A DNA stretch of 64,000 bases from Pyrococcus kukulkanii (GCF_001577775.1 NZ_CP010835.1:1744264-1808263), one strand, 5' to 3'; positions 48,157 to 56,847 are shown, counted from the stretch's first letter. The notes: a model not told the origin generated them from the sequence alone. A program made the numbers and translations.

Positions 48157-48554
48157 TTGCGTTTCTCTGGACTCTAACGCTACTCTCGATAATAGCCACC
48201 ATGCTCATCGGCCTTTATGGGATAGCAAGGAGGCCAAGCCTCGTCAAAAAGCTCATAGCATTAACGATCTTCGGTGATGCGGTCAACCTCTTCGTGGTCG
48301 CCCTCGGCTATCGCCTGATATACCCGGTCGAGCCTCCGATCCTTCCTGAGTGGGAAAAGGGGGCGCTGAGCAACTTTATTGCCCACTCAGTTGACCCGCT
48401 CCCTCAAGCGTTGGTGATTACTGCGGTTGTCATTGGAATGGCCGTCAACGTCCTTATAGCCTTTGCGATAATCCAGATGTATCGCATCTATGGGAGCACT
48501 GACGTTAGGAATCTCAGAAGGAAGTTACCTGAAATACTAAGGGAGGGATTGTGA
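48153..48554 (+). CDS. mrpC: Mrp-type antiporter subunit C
   Basis: NuoK-like three-helix subunit of 133 residues with PLPQALVITAVVIGMAVNVLI, the MrpC motif. The loop between helices 2 and 3 is slightly extended (YPVEPPILPEWEKGALSNF). Start ATG 48153 overlaps the previous stop. Counterpart: MbhG at 54964. Confidence 0.88.
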   Translation: MIAFLWTLTLLSIIATMLIGLYGIARRPSLVKKLIALTIFGDAVNLFVVALGYRLIYPVEPPILPEWEKGALSNFIAHSVDPLPQALVITAVVIGMAVNVLIAFAIIQMYRIYGSTDVRNLRRKLPEILREGL

Positions 48555-49040
48555 ATGAGAGGCTTTCTACCTACGGCCCTCCTGGCATTCGTGACTTACA
48601 TCATCTTCACAGGTTCAGCGACTCCTTATGACTTAGCTACCGGTGCGATCGTTGCCCTAGTTACCGGGGCCTTAATGGGGAAGTTCCTCATCAGGAGCGA
48701 TGTCAAGGCCCTCAATCCGATTAGATGGCTTTGGGGGGCCATCTATTTCGTCTGGTATATGCTGGTGGCTGAAACGAAGGCTCATCTAGATGTCATGGTT
48801 AGGATAATCACTGGAAATGTTAATCCGGGCATAGTGAGGGTTCCCATCAGGGTGAAAACTGATTACGCGAAGACTCTAGTTGCCAATTCTATTACAAACA
48901 CGCCGGGAACTGTTGTTGTGGACATGGATGAGAACTATCTCTATGTGAACTGGATTAACGTAACGAGTGAAGACCCGGAGAAAGCTAGGGAAAAAATCTC
49001 GGCTGACTTTGAGAAGTTCGCGAAGAGAATGTTCGAATGA
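48555..49040 (+). CDS. mrpE: Mrp-type antiporter subunit E
   Basis: 161-residue membrane protein with two or three N-terminal helices and a cytosolic tail, with the MrpE motif ANSITNTPGTVVVDMDENYL. Counterpart: MbhA at 52854 (SNSITLTPGTLTVDA). Position differs: E lies between C and D here but is first in the MBH operon. The start codon follows the mrpC stop directly. Confidence 0.88.
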   Translation: MRGFLPTALLAFVTYIIFTGSATPYDLATGAIVALVTGALMGKFLIRSDVKALNPIRWLWGAIYFVWYMLVAETKAHLDVMVRIITGNVNPGIVRVPIRVKTDYAKTLVANSITNTPGTVVVDMDENYLYVNWINVTSEDPEKAREKISADFEKFAKRMFE

Positions 49041-49050
49041 GGTGATGGAA

Positions 49051-50616
49051 ATGAATGTCATTGGGCTCACACCCATAATCCCAATCGTCTTCGCCTTTGC
49101 ACTCCCGCTAACATCAATACTCGTGAAGGGGAATAAAAAGATCATCCAGGCGTATGCTCTGCTCGGCACGGGTTTGACATTGCTCGCTACCTGCAAGCTT
49201 TTCAGGATAACTTATGCCACAGAAAAGCCGCTAATCTATACCTTCGGTGGCTGGAATGCACCAGTGGGCATAATCTACGAAGTCGACAAGATGAGCGCCC
49301 TCCTTGCTCTGGTCACAGCCGTGCTCATGTTTCTCATTGCCATTTACAGTTACCAGTACCTTGAAAGGGAAGGTAGCCTTGAATGGTACTACACACTTTA
49401 TCTCGGCCTTGAAGCCGGCCTATTGGGGGTTTTACTAACAGGTGACGCCTTCAACCTCTTCGTCATGATAGAAGTCACCAGCATCGCAGCATACGCTCTT
49501 GTTATGTACTACAAGGACAGAGGCGATTCAATCTGCGCTGGTCTGAAATATGCCTTCATAGGTGCCGTTGGAACCACTATATATTTCTTGGCCCTAGGTG
49601 TCATATATTATGCCTTTGGAACCCTAAATATGGCTAACCTAAGCGCGATAATCCACGGAATAAACTTTCCGATTGCCACTGAGACCTACTATAACATAGC
49701 CGTTGCCTCCGGAATCGCCTTAGCCTTGGCCTCTTGGGCGTTTTTAATTAAGGCAGCAATAGTTCCCAACCACTTCTGGCTTCCTGAAGCTCACCCTGCA
49801 GCTCCGAGTCCTGTATCAGCGATCCTTTCAGGACTGGTCGTAAACGTCGGAATTTACTCCCTGGCAAGGTTCCTCTACACAATCTATGGCGGCCAGTTAA
49901 GTGGCCAGCTTGGTGATGTTGTTCATCTCATAGGCACGATCATCATTACCCTCGGCGCGGTTTCGGCGCTCTTCGGAGCTCTGATGATGAACGTCCAGAG
50001 GGATGTGAAGAAGCTCATAGCATACTCAACTATAATGCACATGGGCTACTTGGCCATGGCCGTGGGAATTGGAACACAGTTAGCCCTCCAGGCGGCGGTC
50101 TTTCACATGGTAAACCATGCAGTTACTAAGGCGTTGCTCTTCCTTGCCGTGGGAGTCTTCGTTCACGCGGCCGGCTCTAGAAACATTAACGACCTGGCTG
50201 GCCTAGGAAGGAAAATGCCTCTTGCAACCTTTAGTTTGGCCATAGCTTCCCTGGGTCTCGTCGGAATACCACCACTTAACATCTTCTTCAGCAAACTGCT
50301 ACTGTTCAACGCCTTCATGGAGAAGAGCTTTGTTCTGGCATTGATCCTTGTACTGAGCTCGATCATAGCACTCGTTGCCTACGTCAAGGTGCTCTACGAG
50401 ATATGGCTCGGAAAGCGCACGGAAGAAGTGAACGTCAAAGAGCCTATGAGCATGAGCATAATCTGTCTGTTGCTAGCTATAGTCTCCATAGCTCTCGGTT
50501 TGCTGGCCCCGTACATAATTGAGCACTATATCAACCTAGCCGTGAATCAAACTATGGATTACGAACTCTATATAAAGGCGGCGCTCGAGAGTGCAACAAA
50601 GCTAAAACTCCCCTAA
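49051..50616 (+). CDS. mrpD: Mrp-type antiporter subunit D
   Basis: Large proton-channel subunit of about 520 residues and 14 helices. Motifs: EVTSIAAYALVMYYKD (key Glu), FLIKAAIVPNHFWLPEAHPA (key Lys) and YSTIMHMGYLAMAVG. I start at ATG 49051, preceded by GAGGTGATG; the frame is open further upstream to 48967 inside mrpE but has no ribosome site there. It is the last gene of the formate cluster. Counterpart: MbhH. Confidence 0.9.
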   Translation: MNVIGLTPIIPIVFAFALPLTSILVKGNKKIIQAYALLGTGLTLLATCKLFRITYATEKPLIYTFGGWNAPVGIIYEVDKMSALLALVTAVLMFLIAIYSYQYLEREGSLEWYYTLYLGLEAGLLGVLLTGDAFNLFVMIEVTSIAAYALVMYYKDRGDSICAGLKYAFIGAVGTTIYFLALGVIYYAFGTLNMANLSAIIHGINFPIATETYYNIAVASGIALALASWAFLIKAAIVPNHFWLPEAHPAAPSPVSAILSGLVVNVGIYSLARFLYTIYGGQLSGQLGDVVHLIGTIIITLGAVSALFGALMMNVQRDVKKLIAYSTIMHMGYLAMAVGIGTQLALQAAVFHMVNHAVTKALLFLAVGVFVHAAGSRNINDLAGLGRKMPLATFSLAIASLGLVGIPPLNIFFSKLLLFNAFMEKSFVLALILVLSSIIALVAYVKVLYEIWLGKRTEEVNVKEPMSMSIICLLLAIVSIALGLLAPYIIEHYINLAVNQTMDYELYIKAALESATKLKLP

Positions 50617-50737
50617 CCCTTCCTATTTAACCCTTGGTTAGGAAGAGAAGGTTCAAAAAAGTCTTTTATAGGCTGGGAGAAAGCTAAAATTGAAAGAAGG
50701 GAAAATTCAAGCCAAATCAGAAGAGAGGGAGTAGGGT

Positions 50738-51115
50738 ATGCTTAACGAAGATAGATGCATTGGTTGTGGTGCATGTTCAAAGGCATGCCCTCATGGAGCC
50801 ATAATTGTTCGCGAGGGACAAATAAGGATCTTGGAGTTCCACCCTGAACTCTGCAAAGACTGCGCATTTGAATGTAACACCTCTTGTCCCACGAGGGCAA
50901 TTGAAGGAAGGCCCTCTTTCCAAATATTGGAGTTCGAATATGCCACCTGTGCTATGTGCGGACGGAGGCTTCCACTCACAAGGAAAGAGGCAGAATATCT
51001 TGCCCAAATACTCATAAAATCTGGTGAAAGACCCGAATTCGTGTATTTGTGTGATGAATGTAAGATAAAACTCCAGTCACGTGCATCAAAAGCCTATTAT
51101 GGATATATGATCTGA
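50738..51115 (+). CDS. Small two-cluster ferredoxin with zinc-type tail
   Basis: 125 residues. Two [4Fe-4S]-type motifs (CIGCGACSKACPHGA and CKDCAFECNTSCPTRA) are followed by a domain with two cysteine pairs (CAMCG and CDECK), as in the HycF-like subunit at 43903. A TATA box (GTCTTTTATAGG, about 50660) precedes it, so it probably starts a separate transcript. It is first in a cassette with a GltD-like flavoprotein and a four-cluster ferredoxin, between the formate and MBH operons. Confidence 0.82.
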   Translation: MLNEDRCIGCGACSKACPHGAIIVREGQIRILEFHPELCKDCAFECNTSCPTRAIEGRPSFQILEFEYATCAMCGRRLPLTRKEAEYLAQILIKSGERPEFVYLCDECKIKLQSRASKAYYGYMI

Positions 51116-51128
51116 GAGGTGATCCGCC

Positions 51129-52184
51129 GTGAAGGGTATAAGATTTGCCTTCCTATGTAGGGAGAAACCTGAACCTACTGGAAAGAAGGTGGCTGTTATT
51201 GGTGCCGGTCCAGCTGGCCTTGCAGCTACTGGCTACCTCGTTTGCCACGGACACGAGGTTCATGTTTATGACAAGCTTCCCGAACCTGGCGGTCTAATGC
51301 TTTTTGGAATACCGGAGTTCAGGATTCCCATTTATAGGGTCAGACTAGGTTACAAAGAGCTCGAAGAAGTCTTTGGCGTGAAGTTCTTCACTAGAACGAA
51401 GGTCATCTTCGGCGAAAGAAAGGATGAAGGGGATGAGTACGTCGAAAGAACCGTGAATTTTGAGGATCTTGTCAGGGATTATGATGCCGTGCTCATAGCT
51501 ACAGGAACTTGGAAGTCCTGGGTGGCAAACATCGAGGGTATAAACCTGGAGGGGGTTTATCCGGCGCTTGAGTATCTATTTAAGATAAAATCTGCCAAAC
51601 TCGGATATATGAACTGGACCGAAATTCCTCCGATAGAAGGGAAGAGGGTCATGGTTATAGGGGCTGGGCACACAGCTGTCGATGCCGCAATGGAGAGTCT
51701 CCTTCTTGGGGCTGACACTGTATATATGAGCTATCGCAGGACGATTAAAGAAGCTCCAGCAGGAGCATATGAGATAAACCTTCTGAGGAGCAAGGGCGTT
51801 AAATGGCTTGAACTTACAATCCCAGTAAGGATAGTAGGGGAGAACGGGAGAGTAAGAGCAATAGAGCTCCAGAAGTGTAAGCTTGGCGAACCCGATGAGA
51901 CGGGAAGGAGAAAGCCAATTCCAATCGAAGGATCTAATTTCCAAGTGGAGGTTGATTATGTTGTGTGTGCAATAGGTCAGACGCCAACGCCTCCCTTCGC
52001 CGAGGATGTGGGTATAGCAGTTGACAAGAAGGGTAGGATAGTTGTTGATTCAAGACATATGACAAGTAGAGAGGGAGTTTTCGCGGCTGGAGATGTCGTT
52101 TTGGGCCCCTCAAAGGTTGGAAGGGCCGTTAAGGATGGGCTTTATGCAGCTGAAAGCATTCATAACTGGCTGAGTGGGAGGTGA
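51129..52184 (+). CDS. GltD-like NAD(P)H-binding flavoprotein oxidoreductase (short)
   Basis: 351 residues. FAD motif VIGAGPAGLAATGYLVCHG, the GltD-type EPGGLMLFGIPEFRIP, NAD(P)H motif VIGAGHTAVDAAMESLLLG and closing GVFAAGDVVLGPSKVGRAVKDG are present. It lacks the N-terminal Fe-S domain of GltD, NfnL and sulfide dehydrogenase. The flanking ferredoxin genes could supply those clusters as separate subunits. Likely role: moving electrons between NAD(P)H and ferredoxin-type carriers in hydrogen/formate metabolism. Start is GTG 51129, after GAGGTGAT. Confidence 0.85.
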   Translation: MKGIRFAFLCREKPEPTGKKVAVIGAGPAGLAATGYLVCHGHEVHVYDKLPEPGGLMLFGIPEFRIPIYRVRLGYKELEEVFGVKFFTRTKVIFGERKDEGDEYVERTVNFEDLVRDYDAVLIATGTWKSWVANIEGINLEGVYPALEYLFKIKSAKLGYMNWTEIPPIEGKRVMVIGAGHTAVDAAMESLLLGADTVYMSYRRTIKEAPAGAYEINLLRSKGVKWLELTIPVRIVGENGRVRAIELQKCKLGEPDETGRRKPIPIEGSNFQVEVDYVVCAIGQTPTPPFAEDVGIAVDKKGRIVVDSRHMTSREGVFAAGDVVLGPSKVGRAVKDGLYAAESIHNWLSGR

Positions 52185-52189
52185 TGAAA

Positions 52190-52696
52190 ATGAGAAGAAG
52201 GATTCTCCACGTTGATTATAGCCTCTGCATAGGATGTGAGACCTGCCAGTCCGTTTGTGAGTTCATCCATAACGGGAGGCCTAACATAAGGATATATTAT
52301 ACCGTCTCGGGTCTGCCAGTTCCAATAAGTTGTAAACACTGCGATAAAGCTCCGTGTATGGATGTTTGCCCTGCAGGGGCAATTCATCGCGATACTGATG
52401 GGGCCGTCATAATTGACCCCAAGAAGTGCATTGGTTGTCTCATGTGCCTTGCCGTCTGTCCTTTTGGCGCGCCGAGCTATGATGTGAGAATCAGGGCTGT
52501 TACCAAGTGCGACATGTGCGCCAACAGGAGAATGCTTGGAATGGAACCTGCATGTGCTGAGATGTGCCCAGCAGAGGCTATATTCTTTGGAAAGCCTGAG
52601 GAAATCGAGGACGAAATAAGGAGAAGAACGGCCGAGAAGATAGCTCGCGAAAGAATTTCTATTGGGAGCATGGAAAGTGTAGGACGGCTTCTTTAG
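52190..52696 (+). CDS. Four-cluster ferredoxin subunit (HycB-like)
   Basis: About 168 residues with four [4Fe-4S] motifs: CIGCETCQSVC, CKHCDKAPCMDVC, CIGCLMCLAVC and CDMCANRRMLG...CAEMC. It is homologous to the FdhA partner at 35988. ATG 52190 is preceded by GGGAGGTGATG; GTG 52181 or ATG 52184 are alternatives. It overlaps or abuts the GltD-like gene and is probably its electron-transfer subunit. Confidence 0.87.
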   Translation: MRRRILHVDYSLCIGCETCQSVCEFIHNGRPNIRIYYTVSGLPVPISCKHCDKAPCMDVCPAGAIHRDTDGAVIIDPKKCIGCLMCLAVCPFGAPSYDVRIRAVTKCDMCANRRMLGMEPACAEMCPAEAIFFGKPEEIEDEIRRRTAEKIARERISIGSMESVGRLL

Positions 52697-52717
52697 CCTC
52701 TCTTTTTTCAACCTTTG

Positions 52718-52734
52718 GTTGAAAACAGCCGGTT
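52718..52734 (+). promoter_or_regulatory. SurR-type operator before the mbh operon
   Basis: GTT-GAA-AAC-AGCCG-GTT matches the full SurR consensus GTTn3AACn5GTT. It overlaps a perfect 9-bp inverted repeat, TTTTCAACC-TTT-GGTTGAAAA (52705-52725). SurR is known to activate the MBH operon in Pyrococcus furiosus and to release DNA when sulfur oxidises it. Confidence 0.75.
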
Positions 52735-52762
52735 TTATACTTCAATTTACAATTCTAAGCTT

Positions 52763-52780
52763 CAGAAAAGCATTTTAAAA
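52763..52780 (+). promoter_or_regulatory. mbh operon promoter (BRE/TATA)
   Basis: CAGAAAAGC followed by ATTTTAAAA, with start expected near 52803. The leader ends with AGGAGGTG before the TTG start. A second TATA-like GGTTTTATAC at 52731-52740 overlaps the SurR site and may be an alternative. Confidence 0.5.
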
Positions 52781-52853
52781 GCTTGCGAGAATCAACCCTC
52801 AAAGTTAAAGATAAACAAAACAATATAACACTCAAGCCCAGGAGGTGTCGAGG

Positions 52854-53357
52854 TTGTCGTTTATCGCAGCCTTTGTTTGGTCTTATATCTTCTGGCTTGT
52901 CCTCACCGTGGGCAGTAAAGGATTACTGTGGAGTACGCAGGAACTTATAGCTGGTCTAATATTCTCGACTATCGTGGGCTACGCGACGAGGGGAATAATA
53001 GGAGATAGGGCGATAAGATTCCTAAATCCTATGAAGTGGATCCTTGCGGTAGCCTATACTCCTGTGCTTTTCTGGGGCATGGTCAAAGCAAACTTTGACG
53101 TTGCCTATAGGGTGATAACAGGAAAGATAAGGCCGGGCATAGTCAGAGTTCCAGTCAACCTTGAAAACGACGCTCAGTATGCAATTCTTAGCAATTCAAT
53201 AACCCTAACGCCGGGAACCCTAACGGTGGATGCCTGTCCCGAAGAGAAGGTTCTCTACGTTCACTGGATAAATATTCCTAAAGGTCTTGAGTGGCCCGAG
53301 AACTCAGAACCTGTTTCAGGCCCATTCGAAAAATGGGCAAGGAGGTTGGGAGAATGA
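52854..53357 (+). CDS. mbhA: Membrane-bound hydrogenase subunit A (MrpE-like)
   Basis: First gene of the 14-gene MBH operon. MrpE-type membrane protein with SNSITLTPGTLTVDACPEEK. The TTG at 52854 gives MSFIAAFVW, like the P. furiosus protein, and follows AGGAGGTG; GTG 52845 is possible but lies within the ribosome site. It belongs to the sodium-translocating half of MBH. Overlaps mbhB by 4 bp. Confidence 0.92.
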   Translation: MSFIAAFVWSYIFWLVLTVGSKGLLWSTQELIAGLIFSTIVGYATRGIIGDRAIRFLNPMKWILAVAYTPVLFWGMVKANFDVAYRVITGKIRPGIVRVPVNLENDAQYAILSNSITLTPGTLTVDACPEEKVLYVHWINIPKGLEWPENSEPVSGPFEKWARRLGE

Positions 53358-53608
53358 TATTCTTTTACGCTGCACTCCTAGTGGGAGTAGCGGCTCTCTT
53401 GGCTGTGGCTAGACTCATCCTTGGCCCTAGCGTTCCAGATAGGGTCGTGGCCCTTGACACGCTCAACACCTTAGTAGTTGCTGCGATGGTTCTCTTAGGA
53501 GCTGCTTACAGCAGAACCATTTACATCGACATAGCCATTGTTTATGCCTTGCTAAGTTATATTGGAACGCTAGTTATAGCTAGATACCTGCAGGGGGGAT
53601 TAATGTGA
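53354..53608 (+). CDS. mbhB: Membrane-bound hydrogenase subunit B (MrpF-like)
   Basis: 84-residue three-helix subunit with ARLILGPSVPDRVVALDTLN. ATG 53354 forms an ATGA overlap with mbhA; the open frame continues upstream within mbhA but has no signal there. Part of the antiporter-like module. Confidence 0.92.
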   Translation: MIFFYAALLVGVAALLAVARLILGPSVPDRVVALDTLNTLVVAAMVLLGAAYSRTIYIDIAIVYALLSYIGTLVIARYLQGGLM

Positions 53609-53988
53609 TAGAGTACGTGATCTATAGTTTCCTCACAATTAGCATTGTCTTTAATTTCCTAGGGAGCATAGCACTTCACCGCTTTCCTGACGTCTACACA
53701 AGGCTTCATGGAGCGACGAAGTGCACCACCTTTGGCACGATATTTGCTGTTCTGGCCGTCGTTGTCCATGCTCTTGACATGCTTCATAGAACGGGGAATC
53801 CTAAGTACCTTCAGATGGTCTTTCACAGTGTCGTTGCCCTTATAGCTCTCCTACTAACGAATCCAACAGGTGCTCACGCCATCGCTAAGGCGGCCCACTT
53901 GAGTGGATATTTGCCGAAGAGGGCTGTTGTTGATGCATACCTCTTGAAGAGGAAGGAGGGGGAGAAAAATGAACCCTGCAACTCTTGA
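53605..53988 (+). CDS. mbhC: Membrane-bound hydrogenase subunit C (MrpG-like)
   Basis: 127 residues, three helices, with GSIALHRFPDVYTRLHGATK, the MrpG signature. It starts with GTG overlapping the mbhB stop and ends with a short charged tail after the third helix that overlaps mbhD by 20 bp. Confidence 0.92.
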   Translation: MIEYVIYSFLTISIVFNFLGSIALHRFPDVYTRLHGATKCTTFGTIFAVLAVVVHALDMLHRTGNPKYLQMVFHSVVALIALLLTNPTGAHAIAKAAHLSGYLPKRAVVDAYLLKRKEGEKNEPCNS

Positions 53989-54235
53989 CATGATAATCCA
54001 GGTGATAATATTGGTAAGTATTATAGTGACCTCTGTCCTTATCATAACCCTTCGCGATCTCCTCTCGGCTGCTCTCGCCTCAGCTGCCATGAGCTTACTC
54101 CTCAGTCTTGAGTTCTATATGCTTCACGCTCCTGACGTAGCTATAGCTGAGGCTGCTGTTGGTGCGGGTGTCGTTACGGCTGTTGTGGTTTATGCGATAG
54201 CCAAGACGGAAAGATGGGAGCGTGAGGCCCCATGA
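53969..54235 (+). CDS. mbhD: Membrane-bound hydrogenase subunit D
   Basis: 88-residue three-helix protein related to the DUF4040 end of MrpA (LRDLLSAALASAAMSLLLSL then APDVAIAEAAVGAG). Free-standing in MBH and in the formate cluster (47158). Overlaps both neighbours. Confidence 0.9.
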   Translation: MNPATLDMIIQVIILVSIIVTSVLIITLRDLLSAALASAAMSLLLSLEFYMLHAPDVAIAEAAVGAGVVTAVVVYAIAKTERWEREAP

Positions 54236-54531
54236 AGAAGGCACTGGCATTTCTCTCGTTACTCGTGATCTTTGCGGCTCTTCTTCTTGCGACACATCCT
54301 GATTATGGGATAAAGTTTGGCCTTAGTGGCAAGGACTGGCTCAAGTATCGCTACACTGATCAATACTACATAGAGCACGGTATTGAAGAGGTTGGAGGAA
54401 CAAACATCGTAACTGACATAGTATTTGACTATCGTGGCTATGATACGCTTGGTGAAGCCACGGTTCTGTTCACGGCCATAGCTGGTGCCATAGCACTGTT
54501 AAGACCCTGGAGGAGGGATGAGAATGAATGA
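54232..54531 (+). CDS. mbhE: Membrane-bound hydrogenase subunit E
   Basis: 99 residues with two helices and the motif DYRGYDTLGEATVLFTAIAG; an N-terminal helix is followed by a polar loop. It corresponds to the first part of the fused gene at 47413. Overlaps mbhF by 14 bp. Confidence 0.9.
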   Translation: MKKALAFLSLLVIFAALLLATHPDYGIKFGLSGKDWLKYRYTDQYYIEHGIEEVGGTNIVTDIVFDYRGYDTLGEATVLFTAIAGAIALLRPWRRDENE

Positions 54532-54967
54532 CATGGGACTCATTGTAAGGACGCTTGCGAGGGCTACAATACCTCTTATAGGGATATTCGGAGCTTACAT
54601 TGTTTCACACGGCCATCTTACACCTGGTGGTGGTTTCCAGGGGGGAGCTACAATAGCTGGAGCTGGAATACTCTTCCTTATCGCCTTTGGTCTTGAGGAG
54701 GCTAAGAAGAGGATAAATAAGAACCTGTATTCTGCCCTCGAGGGAATCGGTGGGCTTGTGTTCCTTGGGGCGGCAATGCTTGGTCTGAGTGTAGCCTTCT
54801 TCTACAACCTCCTCTGGCATAAAGGACCTATCCTCAACGGTCATCCTGGATCTCTCCTCTCGGCAGGTTACCTCCCGATAATGAACCTTGCCGTTGGTCT
54901 AAAGGTGTTCACAGGCCTTGTTTCAGCACTCATGGCAATAGCCCTCTACAGGAGGTGGCAGAAGTGA
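54518..54967 (+). CDS. mbhF: Membrane-bound hydrogenase subunit F (MrpB-like)
   Basis: 149-residue, four-helix MrpB-type subunit with SHGHLTPGGGFQGGATIAG. ATG 54518 is used; ATG 54524 would remove two residues. The stop overlaps the likely mbhG start in GTGA. Confidence 0.91.
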   Translation: MRMNDMGLIVRTLARATIPLIGIFGAYIVSHGHLTPGGGFQGGATIAGAGILFLIAFGLEEAKKRINKNLYSALEGIGGLVFLGAAMLGLSVAFFYNLLWHKGPILNGHPGSLLSAGYLPIMNLAVGLKVFTGLVSALMAIALYRRWQK

Positions 54968-55317
54968 TAGCCCTTCAATATCTCACAGCCTTAATAATGA
55001 TAGCCCTCGGAATATATGCCTTCCTATACAAGCGCAACCTTATCAAGCTGATACTTGCTCTGGATCTAATTGACTCGGGAATTCACCTCCTTCTCATCAG
55101 CGAAGGATACAGGATGGAAAATGGCCTCCCACCAACCGCCCCAGTCTATACTGGATATGAAGGTGGGGCAATGGTTGCGCCGATTCCTCAGGCATTAGTT
55201 CTGACGAGCATAGTCATTGGAGTTTGTGTCCTTTCCTTGGCTGTTGCATTGGCTATTAACGCTTATAGACACTACGGAACGCTTGATGTAACAAAGCTCA
55301 GGAGGTTGAGGGGATGA
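54964..55317 (+). CDS. mbhG: Membrane-bound hydrogenase subunit G (MrpC-like)
   Basis: 117-residue NuoK/MrpC-type subunit with DLIDSGIHLLLISEGYRMEN and PIPQALVLTSIVIGVCVLSL. GTG 54964 is well spaced from GGAGGTGG; GTG 54955 would add three residues and lies within that site. Overlaps mbhH in ATGA. Confidence 0.9.
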   Translation: MIALQYLTALIMIALGIYAFLYKRNLIKLILALDLIDSGIHLLLISEGYRMENGLPPTAPVYTGYEGGAMVAPIPQALVLTSIVIGVCVLSLAVALAINAYRHYGTLDVTKLRRLRG

Positions 55318-56846
55318 CGTGGTTACCGTTCCTAATAATCATTCCGTTATTTGGAGCATTTTCAATGCCAATCGTGAGCTTGCTAAAGGGAAAGGCTAAG
55401 GAGGTATGGGCCACAATAGTGAGCTTTGCCACCCTTATGGTTGGCATTCAAGTGTTTAGGGAGGTATGGAGCAAGGGGACGCTTCTTTATACACTAGGGG
55501 CTAGGAACCCCTTCGGCAAGGCAGATTTCCCGATTAGGATCGTTTGGGAGGTTGATAAGTTCGGGGCGATAATGGTTCTCATAATAACGTTTGTGAGCTT
55601 TCTCGCGGTTCTATACTCAATAGAATACATGAAGCATGACACGGGTCTTGAGAAGTTTTACACCTTAATCCTAATACTTGAACTTGGGATGCTTGGCATA
55701 GTGATAACAGGAGATATATTTAATTTTTACGTATTCCTTGAAATAATGAGCATAGCCAGTTATGCCTTAGTCGCCTTCAGGAACGACACTTGGGAGGCCA
55801 TTGAAGCAGGCATAAAGTATATGTTCGTAGGTTCCCTCGCCAGCTCCTTCATTCTGCTTGGTGTAGCACTTCTCTATGGTCAGTATGGAACGCTAACCAT
55901 GGGCTACTTGGCCGTCAAGATGGCTGAGAATCCAACAATAGTTGCCAAGGTAGCCTTAGCTTTATTCCTTGGGGGGCTGTTGTTCAAGAGTGGTGCCTCC
56001 CCAGTTCACATGTGGCTTGCAGATGCCCACCCAGCTGCTCCGAGCTCGATCTCAGCAATGCTTTCAGGTCTCGTGATTAAGGCCGGTGGAGTATATGCAA
56101 TGGCAAGGATAATCTTCAGCGTATTCTGGCCAGCCCTCAACCCGATAACCGTTGGATGGATAATAATATTCTTTGCTTGCATAACGCTCATAGTAGGAAA
56201 CGCCATGGCAGTTGTGCAGGAAGACATGAAAAGGTTACTTGCATATTCATCGGTGGGTCAGATAGGTTACATCCTCCTCGGTTTGGGTATAGGAATAGTC
56301 GCTTATGGGACAAAAATTGGAGAGATTGCCCTGGCTGGAGCAATTTATCACGTGGTTAACCATGCGATAATGAAAGCCCTTCTCTTCCTTGTTGCTGGAG
56401 CAATAATCCATGAAATTGGAACAAGGAACCTCAACGAACTGAGCGGACTGGCAAAGACAATGCCGAAAACCTCATTTGCATTCCTAATTGGTGCTGCAGC
56501 AATAGTTGGTATGCCACCACTAAACGGCTTCGCGAGTAAGTGGTTGATCTACGAGAGCTCGGCATTGTTCAATCCAATACTTGGTGCTATAGCAATAATA
56601 GGAACTGCATTCTGTACCGCGGCTTACGTAAGAGTCCTCTTCACGTTCTTTGGAAGGCCAAGAGAGAAGGTACTCAACGCCAAGGATCCTGGAATTTCAA
56701 TGTTGCTTCCCATGCTCATCCTAGTATTGGCAATAATAGTTATGGGACTTTTCCCATGGCAGATAAGTGACAAGTTTATGATTCCTGCAGCGAGAGGTCT
56801 TTGGGATGTTCTCGGTTATGTTGCAACCCTGATGGGAGGTGGTTAA
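55314..56846 (+). CDS. mbhH: Membrane-bound hydrogenase subunit H (MrpD-like)
   Basis: Main ion-channel subunit of MBH, 510 residues and about 14 helices. Key Glu in FLEIMSIASYALVAFRND, key Lys in LFKSGASPVHMWLADAHPAA, and YSSVGQIGYILLGLG. Homologous to NuoM/N and the gene at 49051. In the MBH structure it is the proximal proton-translocating unit. Confidence 0.93.
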   Translation: MTWLPFLIIIPLFGAFSMPIVSLLKGKAKEVWATIVSFATLMVGIQVFREVWSKGTLLYTLGARNPFGKADFPIRIVWEVDKFGAIMVLIITFVSFLAVLYSIEYMKHDTGLEKFYTLILILELGMLGIVITGDIFNFYVFLEIMSIASYALVAFRNDTWEAIEAGIKYMFVGSLASSFILLGVALLYGQYGTLTMGYLAVKMAENPTIVAKVALALFLGGLLFKSGASPVHMWLADAHPAAPSSISAMLSGLVIKAGGVYAMARIIFSVFWPALNPITVGWIIIFFACITLIVGNAMAVVQEDMKRLLAYSSVGQIGYILLGLGIGIVAYGTKIGEIALAGAIYHVVNHAIMKALLFLVAGAIIHEIGTRNLNELSGLAKTMPKTSFAFLIGAAAIVGMPPLNGFASKWLIYESSALFNPILGAIAIIGTAFCTAAYVRVLFTFFGRPREKVLNAKDPGISMLLPMLILVLAIIVMGLFPWQISDKFMIPAARGLWDVLGYVATLMGGG

Positions 56847-56847
56847 A

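Noticed and set aside
50612-50642. Inverted repeat CCTAACC...GGTTAGG after mrpD as terminator, with AAC-CCTTG-GTT resembling half a SurR site.
   Set aside because: No T-run follows the repeat and the GTT of the core motif is absent; too weak to list as a feature.
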